A DNA stretch of 64,000 bases, taken from NCBI RefSeq assembly GCF_037975245.1, contig NC_092576.1:23100611-23164610 (forward strand). The letters are read 5' to 3'. Shown in pieces: positions 23,150-33,750 of the stretch. This DNA comes from Apostichopus japonicus. Lineage: Eukaryota > Echinodermata > Holothuroidea > Aspidochirotida > Stichopodidae. The position numbers and the translations under genes were made by a program. A model generated the notes under the pieces. That model did no database searches. It saw only the letters and a list, made by a program, of their open reading frames with translations, and was not told where the DNA came from. Positions within the stretch are counted from its first letter, which is position 1, and the number at the start of each line of letters is the position of its first letter.

Positions 23150-25165
23150 TTTAAAAGACTCTGCAAGATATTTTACAGGATTGTACAGGATTCTGGAGTC
23201 AATAAACATGGATATTAACAGGATTGTGCAGGATTGTTTTTAAAGTTTATGCAAGATAGTTTACAGGATCGTACATGACTTTTAAAAGACTACAAGATAA
23301 TTTACAGGATTGTACATGATTACTAAAATGTTATGCAAGATAATATTCAAAACTTTTAAAAGACAATGCAAGACAATTTACAGGATTGTAAAGGACTTTT
23401 AAAAAAAATTATGCAAACCAAATTACAAGATTTAACAGCAGTTTGAAAGACTATTTACAGGATTGCATTGTACTTTTAATATATTTTCATGAGAAATTAC
23501 AGGATTGTGCATGACTTTTAAAGGACTATGCAAGGCAATTTAAAGGATTGTGCAGGATTATTAAAAGATTATGCAAGATAATATACAGGATTGTACAGGA
23601 CTTTTAAAAGACTATGCAAGACAATTTACAGGGCTGGACAGGATTTTTGAAATACTATACAAGATTATATACAGGATTGTACAAGACTTTAGAAAGACTA
23701 TGCAAGATAATATACAGGATGGAACTGGATTTTCAAAGACTGCAAGAAATTATAAAGTATTTTAAAAGATTATGCAAGATAATTTACAGGATTGTACAGG
23801 ACTTTTGAAAGACTATGCAAGATAATATACAGGATTGTACAGGACTTTTGAAAGAATATGCAAGATAATAAATAGGATTGTACAGGATTTTGGAAAAAAC
23901 TATACAAGATTATATACAGGATTGTACAAGACTTTAGAAAGACTATGCAAGATAATATACAGGATGGAACCGGATTTTTCAAAGACTGTGCAAGAAATTA
24001 TAAAGTATTTTAAAAGATTATGCAAGATAATTTACAGGATTGTACAGAATTTATGAAAGACTATGGAAGATAATAAACAGGATGGAACAGGATTTTTGAA
24101 AAACTATACAAGATTATATACAGGATTGTACAAGACTTTAGAAAGACTATGCAAGATAATATACAGGATGGAACCGGATTTTTCAAAGACTGTGCAAGAA
24201 ATTATAAAGTATTTTAAAAGATTATGCAAGATAATATACAGGATTGTACAGAATTTATGAAAGACTATGGAAGAAAATAAACAGGATGGAACAGGATTTT
24301 TGAAAGACTATGCAAGATAATTTACAGGATTGTACAGGACTTTGAAAGACTGTGCAAGATAATTTACGGGATTGTAAAGGACTTTTGAAAGACTATGCAA
24401 AATAAATAACAGGATTGTAAAGGACTTTTAAAAGATTATGCAAGAAAATATACAAGATTGTACAGGATTTTTGAAAGACTATGCAAGATAATATACATGA
24501 TTGTACAGAATTTTTGAAAGACTATGCAAGACAACTTACAGGATTGTACAGGATTTTTGAAATACTATGCAAGATAATATACAGGATTGTACAAGACTTT
24601 AGAAAGACTATGCAAGATAATTTACAGGATTGTACAGGACTTTTAAAAGACTATGCAAGATAATTACAAGATCGTAAAGGACTTTTAAAAGACTATGCAA
24701 GATAAATACAGGATCGTAAAGGACTTTTAAAAGATTATGCAAGAAAATTTACAGGATTGTACAGGACTTTTGAAAGACAATGCAAGATAATATACAGGAT
24801 GGAACTGGATTTTCAAAGACTGCAAGAAATTATACAGTATTTTAAAAGATTATGCAAGATCATTTACAGGGTTTTACAGGACTTTTGAAAGACTATGCAA
24901 GATAGTATACAGGATTGTACAGGACTTTTGAAAGACTATGCAAGATAATTACAGGATCATAAAGGACTTTAAAAAATTATGCAAGAAAATTTACAGGATT
25001 GTATCGGATTTTTGAAAGACTATGCAAGATAATATACAGGATTGAACCGGATTTTTCAAAGACTATGCAAGAAATTATACAGGATTTTAACAGATTTGCA
25101 AGCTAATTTACAGGATTGTTTAGGATTTTTAAAAGGTTATGCATGACAAATTAAAGGATTGTTCA
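23150..25165. repeat. 43-bp tandem array, left arm
   Basis: About 45 copies of a 43-bp unit with core AGGATTGTACAGGACTTTTG followed by AAAGACTATGCAAGATAA. Copies vary by substitutions and small indels. Higher-order repetition is visible: blocks containing TTATAAAGTATTTTAAAAG recur at 23750, 24000 and 24205. The inverted counterpart is in the right arm. Confidence 0.85.
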
Positions 25166-25694
25166 TAATTTATGAGAGCGAAGTTCTTCCAGTATATAAT
25201 TTAATACGCAGCATACACCTGCATTATTTTGATGTGATTGAGACGAGCTCGCATCTATATTTAGATCAGTGATTCATAGTCTATGAAAGTAAAACGCATA
25301 TTGCCAAGTCAAGATCAAGATAAAAATAATTAATGTATAAGTTATATTGTGATTCAACTTTTCCCAATTTATCATTATTTTGAATTTTGAAATAAATAAT
25401 TATATTCATAATTTTCAGTGACACGAAACTCTCAAATTGGGAGGCAATTTTCTCCATTTTTGATAATCACATTGTGTACGAGGTTAAAGTTGACCTTTGA
25501 CCCCAACACCATATTCAATTCGAAACCGCGAAGCAACGCGTACCACAGCTGTTTAACTTTTGCACAGCGTAAGCATTGCCCGACATAGTTTTACACGAAC
25601 ACTCTGATACAAATAAATTGATTTACAAAATAATTTTTGTGGAAATTTCTAAGCAACTTTCAACTGTTACTCACCCAAGAAGGTCTACAGAAGA

Positions 25695-26829
25695 ATGGAA
25701 TTATTAACCGCCTACCTGTTATTCCTTAAACTTGGAGGTAAAACTAATGTTAATTGTTAGGCCACTAGTACTATTATGGTTAGTGTAACTGTCGTTAGGC
25801 TGGCGTTTTGCAATACACAAGTGCAATGACAGTGAGTAGCTTAGGCTTCTACTGTGGCATTCTTAACACCAAACTGCATTATAAACATCAGTTAAAATTG
25901 TGTTATGTGTGTTTTGGGCTAGATTGAACGCAGTGGCACATCATCTTCTATGTATTTCCAAACAAGTGCTGGGACTAAGACTCAATACTTTATTTGAAGC
26001 CTAAGCTACACTCATTTGGTAAAGTTTTCCTGTAGTTTCCCATGTGAATCTAAATGGGTACAGGGTAGGGCCTGTATTCTATGTGATTGTATAAAGCAAG
26101 GCTAAATCTTCAAACATACAGTACTAGTACAGTACTGTATATACTTATAGTACAGTATATACTTTAGCACTAGCCTACTAGTAAGACTAAATGAAACGAT
26201 CGAAAGACAAACTTAGTGTAACAAAGTACTGATACTTCTCTAGCCTAGGTGCGAACAGGCTTGTTAATGTTAAGTGAGTCAGCAATATAACAACTAAAAA
26301 CGATTAGGCCTATAGTATAAATAAGTTGGTTCAGTGCATTTGTGTTTCTAAAATTTTATATTTTTAGATCATAAAAACAAACAAAGATTTAGCCTATGTT
26401 TTATTATCTCTGTAGTCTGGGCATTTGATTCTGGTTGCAATGATGAGGACACTCTGGTTCAAATGTTTAGCGTTATACAGTCTGCATCAAACTTTGGAAT
26501 TGCTTTTTTGAGACTATTGTGGAAGCAAATCTCACAATACTTTGTGGTAACAACTTTATTTCATTTTCCTCAAATGATGAATACTTCTGATTTGCTGTTT
26601 CCTTTTTCCAGGAAGAATTGAAAAGCCAAATATCCAGGTCAAGGGTGAGGTTTCCTGTGATATACTACACCAGTGTGGAGGCAACAAGAGAAGTGTAGAA
26701 AAGTGTTATGTATGGCTTAAAGACATTTTGTGTTAAGTTGATATATGTGTACCCTTTGCAGGACCGAAGAGTTTTTCCGAGAGTCCAAAAAGCAAAGGAA
26801 CAAGTGCTATAGAGAAAAAAGATGGAAAA
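25695..26829 (+). CDS. Possible three-exon gene for a small secreted protein
   Basis: Three short segments have consensus borders and matching phases. Exon 1 (25695-25737) starts with ATG, encodes MELLTAYLLFLKLG, a signal-peptide-like stretch, and ends G|GTAAAA in phase 1. Exon 2 (26612-26644) follows TTTTTCCAG| and encodes RIEKPNIQVK, ending in phase 1 at G|GTGAGG. Exon 3 (26762-26829) follows CCCTTTGCAG| and encodes PKSFSESPKSKGTS and then AIEKKDGK, ending A|GTGAGT in phase 0. A phase-1 intron right after a signal peptide is typical of animal secreted proteins. The remaining exons were not found; a Penelope-like fragment lies just downstream and may have broken the gene. I do not recognise the product. 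It sits in the centre of the foldback-like element, so it could be captured host sequence or chance. Confidence 0.4.
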
Positions 26830-27133
26830 GTGAGTTTAACTAAATAATTGTACCCAACTGTTTAATGACAATAAAGATACTTTTCATAACCTGTTTTAAA
26901 AGAAAAACAGTCTGGTACATCATTTACGTGCAAGCTTCATAAGTAAGGCGGATTTTTAACAGATTTGGGATGATTATTTACATTATAAACATGATTATTA
27001 AGCTTTGAAAAACAACTTGGTGTTATACTGTGCAAAGCAAACAATTATTTGGAAAAGCTGCTATTCCTTGCTTATCATTTAAGGGAACTAGATTTAAATG
27101 TTTACCTCCCAATATGTTGTGTAAAAGTAAGTT

Positions 27134-27173
27134 GGCCTGACGTTTCGATCCTAGCAGGATCTTCTTCAGAGGC
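27134..27173 (-). ncRNA. Hammerhead-like motif at the 3' end of a Penelope-like fragment
   Basis: The minus strand reads GCCU, CUGAAGA, an extra A, stem II GAUCC/GGAUC with loop UGCUA, then GAAA, CGUC and AGGC. Stem I pairs GCCU with AGGC. Position 7 is A, which the core tolerates; the extra A before stem II is a deviation. It lies about 310 bp downstream of the GIY-YIG ORF on the same strand, where hammerheads of Penelope-like elements are expected. Confidence 0.55.
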
Positions 27174-27479
27174 TAAATGACAAGTTACAGTAACAGAGGG
27201 GACAAAAACACGCACAGAATACAGACAGGTTAATGAGCACGGTGAACACAATGAGATGGATGAAAGGGGATTATAAGTAGAAAGCAACAGGAGAAGAGGA
27301 GAGGAAGGAGATAAACTGTGGAGGGACAAAGAGAGGATTAAAGGCACAGGGTAGGGAATAAACTGGAGAGGGACAAAGACAGAAAGGTGTGAAGAAAAAT
27401 GGAGGGGAAGAGAGCTGTGAGAAGAAGAGTGAAAGGGGGGGGGGAGGGAGAAAGGGGAGAAGGAGTAGGGAACAAAGGA

Positions 27480-27941
27480 AAGTTAGTCATGTCCTTCCTG
27501 AATGTTCAGCCCATGAGGTTGAATGGTACGGAGGCGTTGCATCCAGAGCCTCTCTCTGCTGATTCGTACTAGGTCAGGACGGCTACCTAAGGATTCAATC
27601 CCCTGTAGGGACATGTCGTTAATGGTATGGTTGGGAAGGTTAAAATGTTCTCCAACTGGGGTCTCAGTCTTCATGGTGTTGACTGTGGATCTGTGACCAT
27701 AGAATCGCTTCTTGAGGGTGGTTTTGGTTTCGCCAACATACTGGATGCCGCAAACTCTACAAGAGATCAGATAGATGACATTGGTGGTAGTGCAAGTGAT
27801 GTGACCCTTAGTCTTGTGTGTGAGTTGCATGCTGTGGCTGGTGATGGAATTGGATTCAACAATGTGGTGGCTGCAGACGATGCATCTCGAAGTACGATCA
27901 CATTTGAAGGTACCATGCTGAATGGGTGTGGGGTTATTCAA
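27480..27941 (-). pseudogene. Penelope-like element, GIY-YIG endonuclease fragment
   Basis: An open frame of about 152 residues contains a Cys cluster (CDRTSRCIVCSHH), then VIYLISCRVCGIQYVGET as the GIY-YIG core, a following TLKKRFYGHRS with the conserved Arg, GEHFNLPNH with the conserved His and Asn positions, and a terminal RERLWMQRLRTIQPHGLN motif. That order is the C-terminal endonuclease domain of Penelope-like retroelements, which nicks target DNA. The reverse transcriptase half is missing, so this is a 5'-truncated copy. The ORF itself is undamaged. It is nested within the foldback-like element. A hammerhead-like motif lies downstream on the same strand. Confidence 0.85.
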
Positions 27942-28107
27942 ACTGACAGCATATTGCTGTCACTTAACTTGTTAACTTGTACCGTCGAGTCGTGTCTGAC
28001 CCCTGGTGATGACCATGACTTTCATCCTCCAATCCTTCCGGCTCCTGGTTGCCCCTCGCAGTCCATCCACAGTCAGCCCAGTTGCCTGCTTGACACCATC
28101 CATCCAA

Positions 28108-28345
28108 AGTAGCTGTCACTTCCAAGTTAATTTTTCAGAGGAATTTTTCTAGACACTTCTTTTTTCAAAGTTGGATTTAACTTTAAACCCATATTATTAT
28201 TTTGTTTTTAACAGTTATTGTTTGACATTAAATTACTTTTAGTTTTATATTTAAATCCAGGAAATGGAAAGTATGTTGCTGTCACTTACAACTTAACTTT
28301 TCAATGGAGATCTTCTGGACAGTTTTTTCTTAAAAGTGGCTTTAA
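28108..28345. repeat. Two diverged direct repeats
   Basis: A segment of about 70 bp starting TAGCTGTCACTTCCAAGTTAA at 28108 recurs as TTGCTGTCACTTACAACTTAA at 28274. A shorter trace is at 27953. No coding sense. Confidence 0.5.
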
Positions 28346-28479
28346 CCAACACTATTATAGACTGATGGTGACTTTTAATTGGCAAAGTCATCTTTCCACT
28401 TTTGCCTGTTTTTTCTTTAAAGAACTAACATTTCTAGTTATCAGTCTGTACAAATGCCAATAAACAGTATTCAGATCTG

Positions 28480-28598
28480 TAAATTACCTTGCATAATCTT
28501 TTTAATAGTCATGTACAATCCTGTAAATTATCTTGCATAATCTTTAAACATTCCTGTACAATCCTGAATATTATCTTGAATAGTATTTAAAACCAGAA
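28480..28598. repeat. 43-bp array, right arm, outer-left part
   Basis: About three copies of the 43-bp unit in inverted orientation (TCCTGTAAATTATCTTGCATA type). The array is cut by the GGTTCC-ended element and resumes at 29736. Confidence 0.8.
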
Positions 28599-28609
28599 TG
28601 AAAACATTT

Positions 28610-29738
28610 CATGGTTCCTTGTTATTGCATTAAATGTCTGAAAATTAACTTTGACCTTGTATAAATTTACACACAAAGGTCAGCCAGGTGTCAACCTATT
28701 GACATTTTTGATCGGAAGGTACCTTTGATATCCAAATCTAGCATCAAAACCAAACATTTTCTTTTTCGCCCGTTTTCTCCCAAACTAAGCACATTTTTTC
28801 TAATGTGACCTTTGACCTTTTGACCTTGGTTTCAAATGTAGTTTGATCTGCTGATTCCAAAAATCAACACGACAAGTCTGTACAGCCATCCTAACTCCGA
28901 CAGAAAACTTTGACCCCATATAAGTTCGCACACAAAGGTCACACTGGGGTCAACCTATCGATATTTATGATCGGAAGGTACCTTTGACATCTGAAAATAG
29001 CATCGAAACTGTAAAAATCCCCAAAACACGAAAAGGTCACCAGAGGTCAAATTGAGGTCAAGGGTCACCCAGATGTGAGTCGACAATTGGATTACATTGA
29101 AGCAACTCCCAACCCTAACGGACAATTCATTCTCAAGTTATCGCAAAAATACTAGATTTTTAACATTAATTGACCTTTGGTGACCTCAGATCACATGACC
29201 GTTAAGTTTCGAAATGTTTCCCTAACCAGTTCCCAACTTGTCCCAAAATATCAACCTTGTCGCACATTGGCACTGGGAGTTATTGCAGTTTTAGTATTTT
29301 GGGTTTTTGGACCATAACTGACCTTTGGTCACCTTTGTGGGCACCAAAAACAATAGGGTTCATCTACTCACTATGGGCTACTCACTACATCACCCACCCA
29401 CCAAGTTTGATCATGATCAGTCAACCCCTTGTTGAGTTATCGTGCATACAAGCTAAAGCGTCACACACACACACACACATACATGTTTGTGTTTCATTCA
29501 GACCGAGGACCCCATTGTATTTTCCATTGTTCAAATCCACGTACCCTAACTTTAACAATACCCCATAGAATAGAATTCTTCCGAGGACGTGGTGATTCTT
29601 TAGAAATCACAACCGAGGACCTGAAATTCTTTTGTTCAAGTCCTCGGTCAGATAGCAAAACAAACGCACATACACGCACACACACGCACACAAACCTGAA
29701 TGCATAGGTTCCTTTGCTTTTAGCAAGGAACCAAAAAT
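28610..29738. mobile_element. GGTTCC-ended repeat element, copy 2
   Basis: It begins ATGGTTCCTTG and ends GCAAGGAACCAAAAAT and shares the internal order of copy 1, including the CACTGGGAGTTATTGCA segment and a CA run. It is inserted in the right arm of the foldback-like element, so it is younger than that element. AGGTCA-like half-sites lie at 29034-29067. Confidence 0.65.
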
Positions 29739-30095
29739 CCTGAACAATCATGTATTTTATCTTGCATAGTCTTTCAAAAATCCTGTACAATCCTGTATAT
29801 TTAACTTGCATAGTCTTTCAAAAATCCTGTACAATCCTGTAAATTATCTTGCATAGTCTTTCAAAGTCCTGTACAATCCTGTAAATTTTCTTGCATAGTC
29901 TTTCAAAAGTCCTGTACAATCCTGTATATTATCTTTCATAGTCTTTCAAAAGTCCTGTACAATCCTGTAAATTTTCTTGCATAGTCTTTCAAAAGTCCTG
30001 TACAATCCTGTAAATTATCTTGCATAGTCTTTCAAAAGTCCTGTACAATCCTGTATATTATCCTGCATAGTCCTTTAAAAATCCTGCAAATTTTC
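29736..30095. repeat. 43-bp array, right arm, inner-right part
   Basis: About eight inverted copies of the 43-bp unit, well conserved among themselves, leading into the CAGGATTCCTGCA-type sequence that ends at 30219. Confidence 0.85.
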
Positions 30096-30355
30096 TTGTA
30101 GGATTCCTGCATAAATCCTGCAGGATGTGGCCTAATCCTGGCATAATTTCTGCATAAAATCCCACAGGATCCTGCAGGATTTTATGCAGGATTTTGTGCA
30201 GGACTTTTTTGTATGGGATACCATTTTAATTAACGGAGCGAATAATCGTGGCTACAGTCCTTAAATCCCGGAGGAGAGAGAACTCGTATTCGTTTATCTT
30301 GAAATAAGACTGCACCAACTTTGAATGTGATGAAGAGATCGTCGGCGCTACTTAC

Positions 30356-30408
30356 TGGAAGCGGAGAGGAATTCAGTTTACAATTTATTTCATTAAGAGG
30401 TCGCCCTC
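30356..30408 (-). CDS. LRR-like module exon, phase 1 to 0 (NLR gene)
   Basis: A 53-bp exon with acceptor TAAAATTAG| and a strong donor CTTCCA|GTAAGT encodes GRPLNEINCKLNSSPLP. Length and phases are identical to those of 17561-17613, although residue identity is low. It lies between the NACHT exon and the exon at 21417, about 140 bp outside the end of the foldback-like element. As a third-of-module exon it implies two earlier exons (0-2, 2-1) between 30409 and 33750; only one weak candidate was found. Confidence 0.45.
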
Positions 30409-33400
30409 CTAATTTTACCATTGATGTATGTGTGGGTGCGTTTGTATGTGTTTTAGTCCGATATGTACATTGATGTATTTGTCTTTTTGGAAAACTTGTG
30501 ATTAATTACAGTAAATAGTCTCCCTGGAGCAAATTATATGTAAGTCCGCTTAATTTATTTATATTTTATTCTACTATCGCCCGTTGCTAGTAGTCAGTAG
30601 AAACGAGTTGAAATTATATCGTTGTAATATATAACTAGAAAACAGATTTAGTGTTTGTTTTCGTCTTCTTGCGTCACTTCCCTGCCATCATCACGATTCT
30701 TCAGTGATAAGTTCATAAGTTCACGTTTACCTGATACGGTTGAAAGTCATCTGTACAATTGCTAATTGCGTACACCTTTTCTCGCTGTTATACATAATTA
30801 TTGCAGGATATTGAAAATATGTATGAATCCAATATTATTAACTACTCAATATATACTCTGAAGGATATAATTACGATACTGAAATTATTTTAAGATATGA
30901 ACTAGATCGAATAGCAAGCAGACAAATGGAAAATGAGATCAAACATTTTGAAAACTATAAATACTCAATTAGCAAAGCACGCGCAAAAGTAAATGAAATA
31001 AAATGCTAAACAATAGTGTAACGTTCGCCGGCCGAAAAGCAAACCGAATGCATATCTACTTGAATGATCAAGAACAGAGAGTGAATGAAATTAAGCACAA
31101 TACAATATATAAGTAGACCCTCAAGTGGCTGTACTCAACTTCTTCTTTATGTCGTTAAGTCTCTTACATTATTGCGCAGTTGAATGCACATGTCCGGCTA
31201 TTGTCTATAGCACGGCATGTCTGTACGGAGATTACAATTACTGTTGTTAGAGCAGATATTGGTTTCAGGACCAGCGGTTTTTCTGGTGTTATTGTTCTAG
31301 TTTACATATCTAAATTTCGTATTGGAGTACTATTTTCAGTTGACGTTATTACTGTGTTGACGTAATTCAGAAAGTGTTCTACCTGTTATCCTTTTTGTAG
31401 GTACATGGTTGATCCGTCTTGCAACGTCATACAGTATATGTATTTTTTTATTATATCGATTTAAGCTGAACTGTTAAGACAATGTATTAGTACCTTTTTT
31501 ATTCCAATGGTTTAATTTCATAGTGCAAACATATGAGCACTCTGCAGTTGTTGATTTTCTTTGAAGATTTTCCAGTTTACTAAATGAAGATGCTTGGTAC
31601 TCAGTTCCCGATGTTATGCCAAAGCTCAGTAGCTCATGCGGTGAGGGTGGTTGTGACAATCTAATTGTGACACATGAGAAAAACTGGTCATTCCTAAACT
31701 ATACAATGTTGCCGCAGGTATATATCAACAAAACCAACCTTTGTTAGTTGAACATCTGCGTGTTAAAAACTTTACAAGCATTTTGTCTAACTGTAAGATT
31801 GATACTTGCAAATATTACCATTTCTCTCTTTCTCTTTGTTGATATCATACAAATTAAAATGATATTGATGTTTGTTTTATAGTGATATGATTTCGATATC
31901 AAAAATTACTGTCAATAGTAGTAATGATTGCTTTCATTGTTTGTCGTGCATTTCAGTCAGGGACATCGGCATTGCTATGTTTTTTATTGATACATTGGTA
32001 ATTTTTGGTAGAAGTTGGAGGTCCTATAAACCATATGCTTGCTGTTCTGAATAGAAATGTGTGACCCCTTATTCGATTTTGCCATTTCTGTGATTGATAT
32101 CATGTTTCCCTTACTCATCTTAACATTGCCCTATAGCGCATACTGTTCCTTTAAGCACCCAGCTTTAGAATACATGCAGCATAATTTGTTTTGTACTATC
32201 TTTGTAGAATAATTTTATATATTTGTGTCAACCAAAGAAATTATTATTTTTTACTTCGTTTTGTCATTTCTGTGGTTAGTGTGATGGTTCCCTTATCCAT
32301 CTAATAATGAGCCCATAGTGCAATGTTTTAGTATTTGCTATACTGGATGCACTTATCTAAATCTCTTTATCGTATCCTTCTAAATAACAATGATTGTATT
32401 TTGTCTTTATATATTGTGGTATTTATTCAGTTTGTGATGAACTTAGTTTCACCTATTAATTTGTCAAAATAACAGTCGTTTATTACCAACAGTGAAATGA
32501 AAATTCAACATACTATCCTCCAAATTGACTAAGTCGATATTTGCACTAGAGAATATTGAATTCGTTCCACTAAATATTGTATAGGGTAAAACAAAATTTC
32601 CCTTTTCGCATAGTCGACCATTTGACACATTGTTTGTACATACATTTCTTAATGATGTACCGTACTATTAATTTATAGTCGAGTTACATCTTTATTAATT
32701 TATACTTTCAAAGAGAGTTTGCGCATGTAATTGCTTAAAAGAGTTAACGGAAGGAAATAAGTGATTTTCTATATTTTGATAGTGTATATTCAAGAACACT
32801 CACATTACTGTAGCTTATAACTCCATATTGAGGCGATGTGGATTGAATGGGTCAAATGTTAAATACCTACAGAGTGACTTGACCATGAACATCTTCAAAC
32901 GAAGGTAGTATTCGATAGACTGGGATTGTTGGTTACTTACTTGACGGTCATTTTACACTCTAGTCGCGGTGTCTCATTGAATACATGCCTATATAACAGC
33001 TACAACTATTGTAAAAACTACGTTCTAATCGTAATTTTAGAGTTACGGTTAATACTATCTAGGTGCAAAAAATACTGCACTAAAATTAATTATTTTTGGC
33101 TCTTATAACAGCTTACTGTCTATTTGTTGCAAAAATAAACATCAGTTTGAACTAATAGAAAATAGAAGAGCTGACTGTCGAACAACCACAATATATACAA
33201 GATTTAGTTTAAAATTTAATATACCTGTAGTGGATGATTTAAGTAGGATCAAAACATGCATGGGATTGCCAATGCAGATTACATTTTATACCGGAGGGTT
33301 GCTGCCCTATGTTCATTAAGCAGTTTCCTATATAGATGAGGGGGGTGGGGATAATTCCACAGATAAACTAAGAAGTCGAATGGTGTTATCCAAGTAAACT

Positions 33401-33750
33401 TTAGACGATGCATTCGTTTTGTATAAGTATCCCTTACACATGATTTTGTTAAAATATACTTTGTGTTCTGGTGCTGAGGAATAAGCCTCTTATTTTTATT
33501 TGGGGGGGGGGGGGGTGGGGGTGGAGATTGGTAAATTATTATTATTCGTGTCCATACAAGGAAACGTATCATTATTATCGTATCATCCATATCCTCATAT
33601 AAATACTTTGTAACTGAAATGCTGGTCACATGGATACTGCTCTACTTAAAATAATAATTTCGGTTGAATGTGGTGGAAATTCAACCATGCCAGGGTTGTA
33701 AAGTATACTGTTGCCAATCATGCGACAATAGTAGTATATGCAATACTTAC
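30409..33750. other. Probable intron after the NACHT exon
   Basis: 3.3 kb, AT-rich. A poly-G run is at about 33502. One exon candidate (31494-31660) is listed separately. Nothing else could be supported. Confidence 0.4.
31494..31660 (-). CDS. Uncertain exon, phase 2 to 1
   Basis: A 167-bp open segment lies between an acceptor (TGTCACAATTAG|) and a donor (AAAAAAG|GTACTA). It encodes LSQPPSPHELLSFGITSG and more. Phases 2 to 1 are what the missing exon before 30356-30408 would need, but the sequence does not resemble the CLLPPSI exons and it is twice as long. It may be chance. Confidence 0.2.

Larger units (their letters stand above)
22382..30219. mobile_element. Foldback-like element with tandem-repeat arms
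   Basis: The outermost 21 bp are a perfect inverted repeat (ATCCCATACAAAAAAGTCC at 22382, complement ending 30219). Inward from both ends come CAGGATTCCTGCAGGAATCC-type palindromic sequence and then arrays of a 43-bp unit in opposite orientation (left 23150-25165, right 28480-28598 plus 29736-30095). This layout, long arms of short tandem repeats, resembles Drosophila FB and sea-urchin TU foldback elements. The centre carries a possible spliced gene (25695-26829) and a nested Penelope-like fragment. The right arm is interrupted by a GGTTCC-ended element. No target-site duplication is obvious and no transposase is seen, so it would be non-autonomous or decayed. Confidence 0.7.

Noticed and set aside
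23571-24663. Series of 60-73-residue ORFs (YKTLERLCKIIYRI-type repeats)
   Set aside because: All come from the 43-bp array. The period is not divisible by three, and frames survive only by chance indels.
27627-28112. 161-residue plus-strand ORF
   Set aside because: It is the antisense shadow of the GIY-YIG ORF at 27480-27941 over most of its length, and has no domain of its own.
22380-30219. CRISPR-like array
   Set aside because: The repeats are contiguous tandem units of 43 and 21 bp without unique spacers, in a eukaryotic context.
31180-31365. Small plus-strand ORF with hydrophobic composition
   Set aside because: No start context, splice sites or repeat relationship. It lies in the intron of the NLR gene and looks random.
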